From the NCBI GenBank assembly GCA_013433145.1, contig CM024175.1:3022516-3086515 (forward strand): a DNA stretch of 64,000 nucleotides, in the 5' to 3' direction. This document shows, piece by piece, positions 48,702-61,712 of the stretch. Both the position numbers and the translations under genes were made by a program. The first letter of the stretch is position 1. Each line of letters begins with the position of its first letter. The DNA comes from Ascaris suum (Eukaryota > Nematoda > Chromadorea > Rhabditida > Ascarididae). The notes under the pieces are model-generated. The model was given only the letters and a program-made list of their open reading frames with translations, was not told where the DNA came from and made no database searches.

Positions 48702-51700
48702 TATGACCACCGAGACGTAATCAACTTTGCGTTAGGTGGCGCTTCTCGCTGCTTATTCAATTCTCTGCTTTCATTCAAATTGCTCTGACATTCATGCTCG
48801 TTAGTTTTATCTCAAATCGGAGGCTACTTTGACTGATTTTCCAACGGGGGGAGATAACCAACAACTCAATTGTAATGGCTTGCAACTTTCTACAACTTAT
48901 GTAAGAAATTCACGGATTTTCCTTAATCCTACTGCATCCCCTCAGTTACCTTTGGCCTTTCCTTATGAAAAAATCATCTCCGCTAGTCCAGATTTCGTGG
49001 CTATGACGTGTGACGTTTGATGGCCTCTACGATTCTTCTCTACCTGTTTTTTATTGCCGACTCGCGTTGTATGTACTTCTGCAACCGGTGGTAACAAATG
49101 CTTGCGAAATTCGTTGCACTATCTGAGGGTTACAAGGATTCCCAATCACTCGCTATGTTCTCTCAAGTTTCCAGGAATCTTGAGGTAAAAACTTGTAGAA
49201 TAATTCGTTTTGCTCAGCAACTTCAAAGAAACCAACCTTCTTTCTCATATTTCGTGAATTTTCGCGGAAAAAAAAAAAAACTGAACCTTCGACAACCTTT
49301 TTTTCTCGCCGTTTCTGTTGCATTTTTTGAACTTTCTCAAAATTCCAGCGATTCATCAGGCATTTCCAATTTCTTCTTCTTAGCTCCGTTGGAAATTTTT
49401 CATAGAATTGATGTATCCTTAAAATACGACCCGGCAGTTCAAAATGACAACCTGCAGAACCAGACCGAAGTTGAAAGAGTCTTTTGATAATAATTCGTTT
49501 GTCGGCAAATCTACTAAACTGGAGTTTTCATGCTGAAGAAAACCTCTAAGAAAAAATTGAATTCGCCTTAGCACTATTCCATCCGTTCGCGATACCATAT
49601 ATCATTCGTGATCATTTTCATATTGCTATGGAGTAATAATTTTCGCTCTCATTAACTTTTGTCATCAGTATCCATTTTTGTTGCTGTTGACGTATTAATG
49701 TGGGCATTTTTAATGCACTCTCTTAGTTATTTCACTCAACTTCTACAATGCGGTTTTTTCATTCATTCTTAACGAATGTTTATGTGAAACTATAGGAAAT
49801 ATTTTAGAAATTACCTCCTAGTTTTTTTTAGCTGAAATTTTCGAATGGTTTTTTTTTTACTTTCATTGAAAGGAATTCATCAACGTTATTGTGTTCAACC
49901 CGATTAAATTAAATTTACGTCATTGCGTCTATTCACATAATGAGGGCAAATATTGCAGCGGAATGTTACGAGCACAATTTTCTGAAAAGAAAAGCAATTT
50001 TATGCAATAAATCATTAAGAATTTTATAGAATATTCAAGAAGCGATTGTGCCGTAATCGATGATTGCAATAGCACAACTATCATTGCTCTCGACGATTCG
50101 GCGCTACTAGTAAAAGAAGAAGTTTGAATTGCAAGTACCTAAGCGGTTAATCAGCAATATTTTTCAACTGAGCCTAATGAGATCTGCCGTAGCCTAAATC
50201 TCGAGACTTTGCTGAAAGGACTACAAATTGTTGACAATTGCTAATGATCAGTGGAGCAGCTGAAAGCTTAAAGCTGATTATCCTACAATTGTCTCGAAAT
50301 CTATAGGACAAATAAGCGAAAATTAACGATAATTTATTTACGCATTTGAGTAAGATATCACCATAGTGGATTTCGCTGCAATTTGCCAAAAGAAAAGAAT
50401 AAAACAAATCAAATCAAAAGCTGGTATCTCGTTGCAATAGCTCGTGCAATACCCAATTGGGGGAACTGAGCAAAGGACACTCTCAAATCTAACTGCTGCG
50501 ACTTCGATAATCTAGATCACTGACAAAACCCAGGTACGTGGATTCTGATCTTTGCTGTTCTGTTTTCTGAATGATTCTATCTGAGTAGTGGCATCAGCGT
50601 TAGTCCACTTCACGAGTAAGGCAAATTCTATGGCTAGCAATATAAGTTGTTCTTTCCCGTATTATTAACTTCGTGAGAGGCATTACATCGAAAAAAATAG
50701 AATAAGAATCCACCTTTATCACTTCCCGTATAAATGATTGTTTGAATGACATCGCAACGCTAAAAATCATTTCCCTCATTGAAATGTAAATAATCAGAAG
50801 AGTGGGGAATTGCAGTTTGCACGGTCACGAATCAGGTGAAAGGAAGTACAGGAGCGATCAGAAGCTACACTTTTCGCAGGTGGAAATCTCCTGTTTGCGA
50901 AAGAAAGAAAAACGATGTTTTACTTGATTCCCATTTCACGGTTACAACCTCTGTCTCCTAATGGCACTATTTCATTTACATCATTGTAATCAGCGTATAT
51001 TAAGTGCGGAATTGTTACCGTTGCCATTAATGAAGATATAGATCAGCATTAACGCCTACATATTGCACCTGTAATACGACAGAATAAAAGTCCACGTGGG
51101 AAAGTAGATTCCATGCAGTTTTGGTGAACTGAGGGTGGGAAGCGAGGGAGCTACAGTTCGAAATAAGAGAAATATCCATAAATTGGATCAAATCACAGAA
51201 TTTTCATACGCACGATGCGCTCCTTCTGTTTTACGTTCCCTTCTTTCACCTTCTATGCCCATAGTTGATTTGGTTATGTAGTGATGTTCGGAATTCAGTC
51301 CTCCCGACTCCGCTGGTGACCCAGCTGAAGCCTGCTCCGCTCTGAATATCCTTCCTTTGCAGGGGCCTATCAGAACGAAAAGTTGCCTCATGCTATCGAT
51401 CATGCGAGCTTGAAAACATCCCCGCGCTCCTGGGGTGAGGACAGGGGAATTGGGAGGAGGGCTTTGTACGCCCCACATTCGACGTTTTCAGTCTACTGCT
51501 AATGCGCTTAATAAAATGCTTTCAGATTTTGGCCTCATCAAACAGATCCACATAGATTCTAGTGAATTTATGCAAGGAATTTGATGGTCCTAACAAGAAC
51601 CACTGAACCGTCAATAAATCTGAATTATGCGTATGATGCCATGGGAAATTGTATTTTGGAGACAACTGCTGCACTTATGCGCTGATGGCTCGAAGTTCGT

Positions 51701-53520
51701 TGTCTTTTTGTTCGGTACGTGCAACCACAACAGCATTACTTACAAATTTTGTAATGTACTCATGCATTTCCCCAGCATAGCCTAAAGTTGCCACAGATTC
51801 ATTCCAGTTATGCTGGCCCAAGAGATCGTCAATTCTTTCCGATTACATCTCCCAGAACCGCTTTCACTCGCCACTGAAATTTTTCTTTTCGAAGCAGGTG
51901 TTCTTCGTTATGCGAGCAGTGCAAACGAAGGATACATCGTTTAGCCAAATCCCATCGAGAGCTTCAGTAGGAAGAGTACGGTCTGTGAAGGCTTTATTAG
52001 TGTGGAGCTGGTGAGAAAAGTTCCCAGAAATTGTGGATATAATGTCTTTTGTGAGAGAGAAAGAAAGTTCACGTTACCACTAGTAAGGTACCATAATCCT
52101 CGATATATATCCGGAAACCATGCCAGAAACAACGAAGAATTTCCTGAACGATCAATGCCAGCGAAAGATTGTAGTGGCTGCAATGCGAGAGCAATGCAGC
52201 ACTACAATTTTATTGAGCACCTGAGATTGGCGACTGCCTCAGCAGCGTTTGAACATTTATTTATTTACGACGCATTCTCGGACAGATCTACCGTGCAAAA
52301 TCGAAAAAGTGCGAAATGCACTCATACGTTTATAAATCGATCGCTCATAATAGGCTCACAGCAGCAACGAAATATTTATTGATGCAGAATACACCGAAAT
52401 ACAACGAAATATATACTTCCTATGAAGACTGAATCAGACAATGATAATAACAACTGCTTATCGATGTAATGACGACATTTTTTTTTGTTTATGCAAACGA
52501 GATTCTCCTCTGACAAATTGCTGATTGTGATGCTTACAATGAAATAAGTGGGAGATGCATGCAGTACTAATGCCATGATTTGTACGCACCAATGAGTTAT
52601 GAGGTCATAGTTGACATGAGACTTCACACATATCACGCGATATAGAGAATAAATTTACAAAGCGAACAAATAAATCTTTTAATATTGTCGTTCGCACGCT
52701 GCTTGCAATATCGCAACATTATTTAATGCCCACTCGGATAGGTTCGAAAAGTGTGACTATGTGTTGCCTATCTCAAGCTTTGAGCTATTCAGGTTTTCGA
52801 TTATGGTGCATGTTTAACTGCAGTACGCAATTAACCAAACCTGAACAGGAAAAACCACGAAAAGTAGGCTTCGCGATAGAATGAAGTCATTCCCGGCACA
52901 AGCGCCTATCATCAGCTAAGAAACTGAACTCTTACAAGTGTTAATCGTAGTCGACATTTGTGCGAATTTTTGCTGTTTCTCAAGCGGAAAAATTTCCATG
53001 AATATTTTTTGAGAACGCAAACAACGATGAATGCAAGACCCAATAATATGATTTAATGGCTTTCCTAACGTATGTGCGATTTCGACCATCCATCGAAGCG
53101 ATAAGCAGAAGCTATAGAAAAATAATATGGATGAGGACGGCATCGTTCTGAGGATAAGGTGATCTCTTAAAAAACCATAACAGATGCTTTCTCACCTCAT
53201 ATACAGTGTCATTAACTCTAAAGTTGCCATACTACCTACTGTACCAATTTTCGACGAGCAACTATATAACTTTTATATCTATCCTGTTCTGAGAAATCAA
53301 AACGCAGTCTTCGCAAGAACATAACGCACAGGATAAAAACAGCATCACTTGCAAGTATATGGATATGAAAAAATATGGTTGTACGAGTATATTCGTCCAC
53401 TGCGTTCAATACTACGAAATTCTGCTCGAGTCAACGCCATCCTCCCTTACTTCTGTAGTATGAAAATAATACAAAGATGAGTTAGGCAGTGTAAGATTCG
53501 AGACCTCAATAGATTAAATT

Positions 53521-53726
53521 TTACAGCCAATACCTTTTTAGAATATCAAAGTGGGTTTTTGCTGTCTGCTGAATTATAATCATTTTGCCATTAACGTTCG
53601 TAAATCCGGTCCGTTCATCAGATATTCGGAGTCGTTTGATGGGCAACATTGATCGTAACTTCCGCTGATAAGGTGGATGCCGCAATACAATCATCATGGA
53701 AAAAGTATAATAAATATCGCCAGGTC
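53521..53726 (-). pseudogene. frameshifted exon 7 (TM7, tail) of the chemoreceptor paralogue
   Basis: The acceptor TTCTTTGCAG lies before 53726. In the expected phase it reads DLAIFIILFP and then TGATGA. One base is missing relative to the intact exon; after it the frame reads MMIVLRHPPYQRKLRSMLP and a tail with NVNGKMIIIQQTAKTHF, stopping at 53521. Confidence 0.75.
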
Positions 53727-55290
53727 CTGCAAAGAAAAAAGGAAATTTCAAACATCATTGCATTCGAGAGGTTTGAGAAGGTAATAGATGAAAATGATAT
53801 GTCATTATCGTAAGGAAGGAATTGTAGTCAAGAGAACGATCAGAGCTAGAACTCCATCGCAACATGATAAACAAATAATTCATTCCGCTTAGGAGGGGAA
53901 CGTTCAACTCCGCGAGGTTCCATGAAGACTTTGTGCACCTTGAAGATCATCCACAGAGCTAGAGAATTCTTAGTAGACTCGGGTTTGCCCGAATTGTAGA
54001 ATAAGAGTAAAAAAAATCCGGTTTTATTGATGATATGTTGTAATGCTCCCATAAAACGGTAATGGGATATTCATTTTTGAGAAATTTCTGTCCTGCGTAT
54101 CTCCTCGTTGGATTGTAATTCGGTCAGCACGATTTTTCTACACAAAGCATGGTTCCATTTTGCTACTATTGTATTTCCATTACAATAATGAAATTATATA
54201 CAAATATCGGTGTTGTTGTTTTTTTCCAGAGAAAATTCATTTAGCATTCATACGGAACTCTTTCATTGGAAAATTTTCTACGAGAAACGATAAGCGCGGA
54301 TGATTTAACAACATGAAATATAGTGAAACTTTTAGTTGGCATCTGTCACTTCATTATAAAAACAAGTTTTTTGCAGAAGGCTTATGTTGACTATTGGATG
54401 ATTGATAAATTACGAACTGCAGACTTTGGAAATTGTAATTTTCTTTTTTCTGGCTTCGTCATAGAGATAGTTTGGTGGCGATGAACGTCTTGCAAAACTG
54501 AATACGCTATCATCTCATTCTATGGGATTCCTCTTGTTTTCATTATAACCTTATTGCAAGACTTCATAAGTGAAGCGTAAGATTTCTCTTACAATCGAAT
54601 CGTGAAATGCATATCGTATGGGTTTCTCACATTCTGACTACGAAAGTTTGGCCTTAGAGACGTCGAAGAGTAGCTCTATTTGTTCAAATGTCGTAGAAAT
54701 TAATGGATACCTATAAACTACTTAAAAGTTTTTAGCGTTTATGGTTTCAAGCAATAATGCGAAACAATTCATGATGACAATCCGACAACATGTGGGACAT
54801 GAATGAAACAATGATTATATAGCTATTCTGTGATATCTCTAATATTACTAAATTCCTCGGATTACACAATATATCTTTAAACATTCAAACGAAATGGCGT
54901 TCATTATCTATCAAAAACACAATTGTAAGAAGAAAGGTGGCTTCCTGCATGATTTTGATGTCATTTCCACGTACAAGTCCGTAACAGCAATGCAACAAAC
55001 AACAACCTCTCATATTTTCGTTAAAGCAACCCAACTCCCCCTCCGCCCACTCCCACAAAAATGCACCGTCAATAGCGCACTAGTTCAGAGGTTTGCTAGT
55101 TGTAAACACACAAATAGAAGACTTACATTTAATAGAAATTTTCATTCATAATTGTGGTTATGCTTGCTAATGTCATCGAACATTTCTTTCCGTTGTGAAA
55201 TGACTTTACCTTGGTCATACCGCTTGCGTTCAAGCAGCAAAGGCAGTTTGAGCATGTTTCCGGCAATTTTGCAAGCAATTGGCTTCTTAC

Positions 55291-55427
55291 CAAATCGACG
55301 ACATATCCCACGATGCGGTAATTTGTGTTGCGATTATAGGGTGAGATAAAGAAACAAACAACAAATAATGACCGTGAGATTGACCATACTAACTATAACC
55401 TCGCCGATCAGAATCGGTGCAAGAAGC
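55291..55427 (-). pseudogene. frameshifted exon 6 (TM6) of the chemoreceptor paralogue
   Basis: The acceptor CTTCACTTCAG lies before 55427 and the donor GATTTG/GTAAGA follows 55291. It reads LLAPILIGEVIVSMVNLTVI, then reaches TAA. One extra base, in the C run after LYLT, separates this frame from the conserved continuation YNRNTNYRIVGYVVDL. Confidence 0.7.
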
Positions 55428-55459
55428 CTGAAGTGAAGAAGGAATGAAGCGGATAGAGT

Positions 55460-55510
55460 TCGCCATAAGAAAGGTCAAGAAGCTTTTAGTCGCCATAAGA
55501 AAGAAGCTTT
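55460..55510. repeat. short direct repeat
   Basis: CGCCATAAGAAAG followed by AAGCTT occurs twice within about 50 bp, just upstream (minus strand) of exon 6 of the receptor pseudogene. Confidence 0.5.
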
Positions 55511-55665
55511 CGATCATGTCGCTTTCAAGTACTTTTCTCAGCCACGCCTTTCATGGCGAAGAACGAGGCAAGGTGACCGAAGAAACACCGACACAGAGTG
55601 TATGAGAGAATGACACCGCAACTATTATGCACCCGCTTATATAAGGTAGTGAAATACATACAGGT

Positions 55666-55800
55666 GCAAGATTTTCACATTTGAGACACTTGTTCAATAG
55701 GGATGCAAATGGAAGCTTTTCGCATTTGAACATATCTTCAGCAGAAATAGAAAGTGCAAGCTCTTCACAATTCGACATCTGTTCACTCGACGTCCCTTTC
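55666..55800. repeat. 45-bp minisatellite, three diverged copies
   Basis: Units begin at 55666 (GCAAGATTTTCACATTT), 55711 (GGAAGCTTTTCGCATTT) and 55756 (GCAAGCTCTTCACAATT), each 45 bp. Because 45 is a multiple of three, the minus strand reads a 15-residue repeat with a C-E/N-x-L core. It lies in the intron between exons 5 and 6 of the receptor pseudogene. Confidence 0.75.
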
Positions 55801-55805
55801 TTTGA

Positions 55806-55890
55806 CCATTCGACGGTTGCAGCCATATCCGCCCATTCATCGGTTGAAGCCACACACCTGTCCATTCATCGGAGGCTTTGAATCAGTTCC
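55806..55890. repeat. 27-29-bp minisatellite, three copies
   Basis: Units begin CCATTCGACGGTTGCAG at 55806, CCATTCATCGGTTGAAG at 55833 and CCATTCATCGGAGG at 55862. It is directly adjacent to the 45-bp array but has a different unit. Confidence 0.7.
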
Positions 55891-56187
55891 CTTTAGCCGT
55901 TGGCTGCACATCATCTTGTTTCGCTGAACAGCATTTTTCCTCGCTTTCGCGACAAGTAGACTGCATGTTTAGGTAACGAAAAATAAAGTAGCAAGATCCT
56001 TCAAGTTCTATGTTATAATGGACCTATTGAACGACTTAAGCCAACCTTCACAAATTGATCATAAAGCAAACGGAGAGCTTTGTAGGATGCAAGCGGCGGA
56101 TTCATGGAATCTAAGGCAGGATCGCATATACTTTCCGAATTATCTGCAGCATGCACTGTCCTGCTTCACTTCCTCCCTTCAGATCAT

Positions 56188-56189
<2 letters not shown>

Positions 56190-56219
<30 letters not shown>
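56190..56219 (+). repeat. A30 homopolymer
   Basis: Thirty consecutive A. No retroelement body or target-site duplication is apparent, so its origin is unclear. Confidence 0.9.
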
Positions 56220-56220
<1 letters not shown>

Positions 56221-58014
56221 AGCGGAAAACAGCGGCTCTAAACGCTGTCTCATCAATCCACTAATCCAAATTCGTTCAAAATTTGGACAGCAGGGTATTG
56301 GCAGTTGCATTTCTAGGTAGTCGACCAAAAAACACTAAAATTGTTGCTGCTCATCTCATCTCACCAACTAATTTCTTGAAATCATTTTTGATTAATGAAA
56401 CGAACAAAACAAAGCGATGAATCGGATCATCCGTTCACATGAACATACCTTACGAAGCACTTCGAAGTTTTGCTTCACCGGCGAAAGCAAAAAGGCCCAT
56501 AAAAATATTATAACCCGATTCATTCAGCTAAAAGAGAATGTTACATGCTTGCCACATAAGGGCCATTGTGAAAATACTAGGATTTTACCCCTTTTAAAGT
56601 CCCTAGAGGAAGGTTATTTAATGTAAGAAATTCAAAATATTTACATAAGCTTCAACAATAATCTGTAACTGAACCACAGCTCACGCTGGTTCCCTAAGAA
56701 TGCAAAGACTGAAAGGACACAAAAACGAATACCGGATGTGAAACACTCGTAACCTCTCTACTCCTTCACTCAACAACAATAGCAATAAATCCTCGTTCGC
56801 GGATGTTGCTAGTTATCACTATGGAAGATTTGAACACCAGTGAGTTGTACACTGTCCGCACTCTCGAAAATCAGTCCGGAATGTTCGAGACACGGTGCCC
56901 AAAAGAGTGCTTCATTTCTGCTCATTGTTGATAGAAATCTTGGTTAAAACTTCCATCTTGATCTACTATAGCTTTCCTTGTTTGCGGCGAATAATAAAAT
57001 AATTAGAGGGTCCCCGCGGTGGTGGGATAGGAGGGAATGTCATCTAATGGGATAAATCATATCCCCATGAGGCAGGAAGCTTTCCATGGCCACAAGGAAA
57101 AGGAATGGGAGTGTGACAAGAGAAGGCGAGGTGTTCTGCATTTTCAAAATCCCCTGCACCGGCGGGCAATATTCAGAGCACCCACTGAGAACAGGGAATT
57201 AGCAATATTTCTTTCTGTCAAGACAAGCCTTCACATCGTCTTCGTTGTATCATATTTGCATAGAACTGTGCTCTATTAGCTATTTGATTAGTCGAGGTTT
57301 GGCGTATTAATGCGTTTGAATTTGTCATTAACTGTGTCTCTTGAAAACCCGTATGTATTAATGCTTTGAATGAAGCTGTTCTGATAGAGTAACTGGTCGA
57401 TCATTGAAAACGTATTTGTGGCATATGCTACGACGTATTCGTTCGTGCACGAACAAAAGTCTGGAACTTTGTGTCGACTGTGGCTTTTCCTGCAAACGAA
57501 CATCTGGGATGAAGGTGGGCCTCAATCAACTGAACCGCGGAATTCAAATCTCCAGATCTTCCTACAAATAATGCGTCCCTGTTTGAAAAAATTTCCCCAA
57601 ATATTTAGCATACTACGCTCTGCCTCTCTGGTTGCAAAGCTCGCTGAGGATAGCCTTGCAATTAGGCTTCTGCAATCGGCGTAATAAGCATAACCAATGC
57701 CCTTTCAATGCATACATGGGCCTAACCTTTTTAAAACGCCTGGATTTGTTTGGAAATCATTAATATCTAACTCGTAGTATTGATTTATTTTCTGTTCACA
57801 TGAAGATGCAATTGAAAAAGAATTTCCGAGAAACTGCGGCATTAGGTTGCTACTGCGATAGAACGCAGTTTGTTCGACAGAGCAGCTGCAGATATAGCGC
57901 GAAAGATTTTTGCTTCCTGCCGAAAACTTCAGTTTTTCAGGTTCAGGCTTGTTCAGATGGATCCGGAAACCAGATGTAGAGCAGCGGCATTAAAAGCATT
58001 GAAAGAAACCGAAC

Positions 58015-58194
58015 CTTGTAAGTTTGATGTTCTCGGTGATTTGATAACGCTCCGTGAGGCTTTGTGTACCGGCAACGAATTGTTTTTGAAACATTTGCTT
58101 GTTCTGATGCAATAAGTGTAAACTCATAAAAAAGCACGACGCATCTGCTACTGTCAATAGCCAAAATCACCAAAAAAACAAAATTGACTTCTGC
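58015..58194 (-). pseudogene. frameshifted exon 5 (TM5) of the chemoreceptor paralogue
   Basis: The acceptor TGCTTTACAG lies before 58194 and the donor ACAAG/GTTCGG follows 58015. Relative to the intact exon it lacks two bases in or near a T run and has one extra base before LTVADAS, so the frame entering from exon 4 stops at TGA. Downstream it reads VADASCFFMSLHLLHQNKQM and SLTERYQITENIKLTR. A later acceptor (TATTGACAG) would rescue the frame but cost half of TM5. Confidence 0.65.
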
Positions 58195-59162
58195 CTGTAA
58201 AGCATTTCCTCAAAAAACGGTACTAAATTAACGCGAGCAGCATGGTTCATCGTCTAATCCCTGCGGTAATCCTTATGGAAGGCAACATTAGTCTATTCCT
58301 CCATTCGGTCGCCTTGTACTGACATAATACCAGTGACATAGGCGCTCATATATTTCTCAAACATTTTTTTTTTTCTCAAATGGGACGAAATGCTCCCTTC
58401 CTCGCATCATGTTCGTTTAACCCATGTTCGGCTCGAATCCACAGATGTGAAAACATTTTTGAGGATCCTCTTGTTGAGGTGCCTACTTCTCAGCAAAGTT
58501 CAAAACGGGTAACAGTTCCATCGCGGATTGAAGCATCTCGGCTAACAAGGCCAGCCTATTGCTAAGAATACTCTTTGTACTCATCAGGTCATTTTTGCCA
58601 CCGCCTCGTATCGGAAATTGCGTGAGCAGTCAATGATAATGGTATACTGCCAATCTTTAAAGACTGTGTAAAGGCGTGCAGCATTGAAAAATTTGATATA
58701 AAACATCTCCCGAAATGTTCAGTTCCGCAATAAAAAGTCGTTCGGTCGTAGAAATGCAAATCAGAAATCTGAGAAATTATCTTATTGTTCGAATTTATTT
58801 ACAAAGAAAGACGTAAAGGTTGGGACGTCGATGTGCTGATAAGCAGTAGGGCGGCTATGTCAATCAATCAGTATCTCACCGAATAATCAGGGCATGCTAT
58901 TCGACATGGACGATATGGCGTGAGCGAAAGGAAACGAGTGATAAGCAGAGAAACACAAAACAAGGTTCACTCGATGGAAATTATGATATGAAAAATTCCA
59001 CTTCATAAAAAGGTTGCAAGCAGAGGAGCTTCACTGAAGTTTTTGGACAATCGCAACGGCCTCGTAGCAGAGGACCTTCCGAAATGACACCCTGTGAATG
59101 TGCGCAAGATCGTCATACCGCATGCGCTTAAAAGCATATGAGCATATGAGGATACTACCTAC

Positions 59163-59205
59163 CTCACATGTGGAAATATCGCAAGATCATTAGGCCCTCA
59201 TCGAA
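59163..59205 (-). pseudogene. degenerate exon 4 (TM4) of the chemoreceptor paralogue
   Basis: At the expected place, 1.25 kb below exon 3, the sequence ends TATTTCCACATGTGAG/GTAGG, which aligns with TATTTCCACCTCTCAG/GTTAGC of the intact exon 4. It has TGA where the intact copy has the Ser codon TCA, and no pyrimidine-rich acceptor precedes it. Only about half of 43 positions match, so the assignment is tentative. Confidence 0.3.
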
Positions 59206-60446
59206 AGTTCCCGTTTCTTCCGTCTCCATAAGTTTAACTACTTTAAATTCTAATTTTCTAAGAAATTTTTATTAAACACTGCCACTTGGATTTCAATTTC
59301 TTAAAAACAATAAACTAAACAAAGCGCACTTGTTCTGAAGGAAGCATTCCTATATTGAATTTCAATATTAATAAATACTACCACTTCGACATTGAAACAT
59401 TCTGCTATAATACTGAATCTTAGGTTTTTATTGCGCTTAAAAGAATAAGGTGCAAGAAACTAGGAGAAACGAGAAGAAAATTTTCACACATGGAAATAAA
59501 GGTAGGAAACAACGCTAGGCCATACAAACTCTGCAGTTGCAACGGTCCCATAAACAGAGCGAAGAAACGCTAGTGGCGGACCGCTCAACATACACTGTGT
59601 GTGGTTCACTGGACTGGTCCGAGTTGGAATTGCCCCCCACGGAACGTACTTTGAGCGCAAGAAGACAAGGGATCTGAATATTCACATTGCCAGGTTGTGG
59701 TGGCAAAACTGAAAATATCTGGTCGTTTTAGAATTTTCATCGCCATTGTTTGGCGAATACGCTTTTTTTTATATCAAAGTATGCTTATTTTACGTGAGCG
59801 CAATATTTTGCTTTTTTGCACTGCTCGAAATATCCGCAGTGAATGACATAAAAATTGCTGTTCCTTTCCTGATTTCATTTTTTTTTTTCAGCAGAGAAAT
59901 TAACTGGAAGAGAATGAACTGTACAATATACCTGGAAGGTGGAAAAACAATGATATGGAGATACCAAACGCAATCTGAAAAACGAAAAAGAATAAATATC
60001 CATGTAATGTTAAAAATAAATAAAACGTAATTTGCCCAAATGCGACAGAATTCTACAAACGAAATCCGTCAAGACAAAAAGCATTAGAAATCTGATCTCT
60101 TATAGGCGGATAATAATAATAAGATGTTATCAAAGTGAATGCGAAAGCGATTATGCGCGGCAATTTTCTCGCATGATTGCTACACTCTAAACGCATGTCG
60201 ACTGGCCCTTCCATAACGTCCTAAGAAATCGCCCTATGGCAAATGACGCAATCAGTCGGTAGTTCTTTGAGGTCATCGTGTACCTTCGGCCACTGCACTG
60301 ATGCGAAGGAGATGGATCTCATCGAATGCCGCAAACGGCAGGACAAGCTGCAGACAGGAAATATAGTTCTTTATTACCTTGTATAGTTGGACATGTGGGA
60401 ATACAGAGAAAAAAATGACGTTAAATACCGATAATATAGTACTCAC

Positions 60447-60541
60447 CGATGCGATGCATGCTAAAGCGAGAAGTTTTGGATAATGACTGCCATGCTTTTC
60501 ATATACCTGTGCCCACCTCGTCGCAATAAATCTCTCAACCA
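60447..60541 (-). CDS. chemoreceptor paralogue exon 3 (VERF motif)
   Basis: The acceptor ATATTTTCAG lies before 60541 and the donor GCATCG/GTGAGT follows 60447; 95 nt, identical in length and phase to the intact copy. It reads VERFIATRWAQVYEKHG then ACIAS. Here the donor is a normal GT, unlike the GC donor of the intact paralogue. Confidence 0.75.
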
Positions 60542-61400
60542 CTGAAAATATCAAAGCACAAACATTTCGGCCAATATTCGAACAGATTAATTCCACTCAC
60601 GATTGTCCTTTTTTATTACACAATTTTACTATGCAACGGAAGAGTTTATAGGCGTTTATGTATATCTGGATTTTTGTTGCCATCAACGCTATTTGAAGAT
60701 TTCTGAAAAAGCATCTAAGGTGGTTAACTGTTTCCCACATTTCCTTCAACATAAACGGTCCTAGCATCACCGGAAGACTCTTTAACGCTACATCGACCGA
60801 CCTGCGATACTGTGTTCCCCAGTCAAATATTTGTTGAGGGAAAACGCAAAAAAGTAGTCATTATGAAGTGGCATCATGGAGGCACTCATTAAGTCATGGA
60901 GCCTTTCACTTCATCAGATGTGCAAAACAACATTCAGATAATATTTTCATGACCCTTTCACAATAATGTAAGCAAGAGGCTATTGATCTTTATCTAAAGA
61001 AGAAATGAATTCAATCTACACATTTCTTATAAAAGTTAAAGGCGTCGCCTTTTCAATGCGGCAATATTTCTTCGTACAATCATTTGGCATTTCCTTCTCA
61101 GTCTATTTTTTTCACAATTCGATTTGATAAACGACTGTAAGGGATGGTAAGCGGAGTACTTCCTTCCGCAGAGTCGTATATTCTTCGACGTGTTACATAA
61201 AGAAGTCTTCTTCGAGGCAGAAAATGTCTCAACAGCCATTCATTGATCGAACTTTCTGTTTGCTTTGAGCCGTTAGCAGCTCGACCGTTTTATGCTAATG
61301 ATTCAGATTCCTAGTCATTTCTTTTGCTTCTCTTTTTTACATCCAGATGGTTTCTGTTGGGTGTGGCTCTAAAGAGCCAACCCAGGATATCTACTTGTGA

Positions 61401-61712
61401 TGTAACAGTGACCATTTTGCTTTTATGGCATTGTTTTTCGCGCCATGTTATTGTTCGTATTCGCGCCATGTCACTGATCGATTTATGTGCTTTTGATCTG
61501 TCTGAAGCCTATATAAGGCGGTCCTCTGCCCGTCGGAGTCAGTCTTCTCCATCGACGGCTCTCCGACCGGCAGCTCTCTTGGAACCCCTCGCCTTCCCCA
61601 GTTTGCTCTTTACGAGCTGTGGCGCCCATCGATAAACGACTTCGACTATCTCCGTGCCTCCTCGCGTCCCACTCGGTCTCCTCTCAAATTTATCGCTGCT
61701 AGAGATACAACA
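61401..61712 (+). mobile_element. probable solo LTR
   Basis: A 312-bp segment begins TGTAACAGTGACC and ends GATACAACA, with TG...CA ends as in LTR retroelements. A TATA box (TATATAAGG, 61510-61518) is followed by GC-rich sequence, as in an LTR promoter and R region. A diverged relative of its last 83 bp lies at 2565-2647. No gag or pol frame is adjacent and no target-site duplication was found, so solo LTR is the best reading. Confidence 0.45.

Larger units (their letters stand above)
43023..53520. other. no gene recognised between the receptor copies
   Basis: The interval between the start of the intact receptor and the stop of its paralogue. It contains the palindrome at 48684-48701 and the small repeats at 46980-47036. 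Frames at 43863-44141, 46911-47306, 47387-47665 and 52002-52382 have protein-like patches but no splice-supported or family-level evidence. Confidence 0.4.

Noticed and set aside
52002..52382. 126-codon plus-strand frame
   Set aside because: The opposite strand is also open, no domain is recognisable and no splice or start context supports it.
56018..56320. Plus-strand frame containing a poly-Lys run, considered as a processed retrogene with poly(A) tail
   Set aside because: The Lys run is simply the A30 tract read in frame; no gene body upstream and no target-site duplication were found.
57943..58173. 76-codon minus-strand frame (VILAIDSSRCVVLFYEF and onward) as the coding frame of the paralogue's exon 5
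   Set aside because: The frame shifted by one reads RYQITENIK and matches the intact receptor exon; the longer open frame is the wrong one, extended by the indel.
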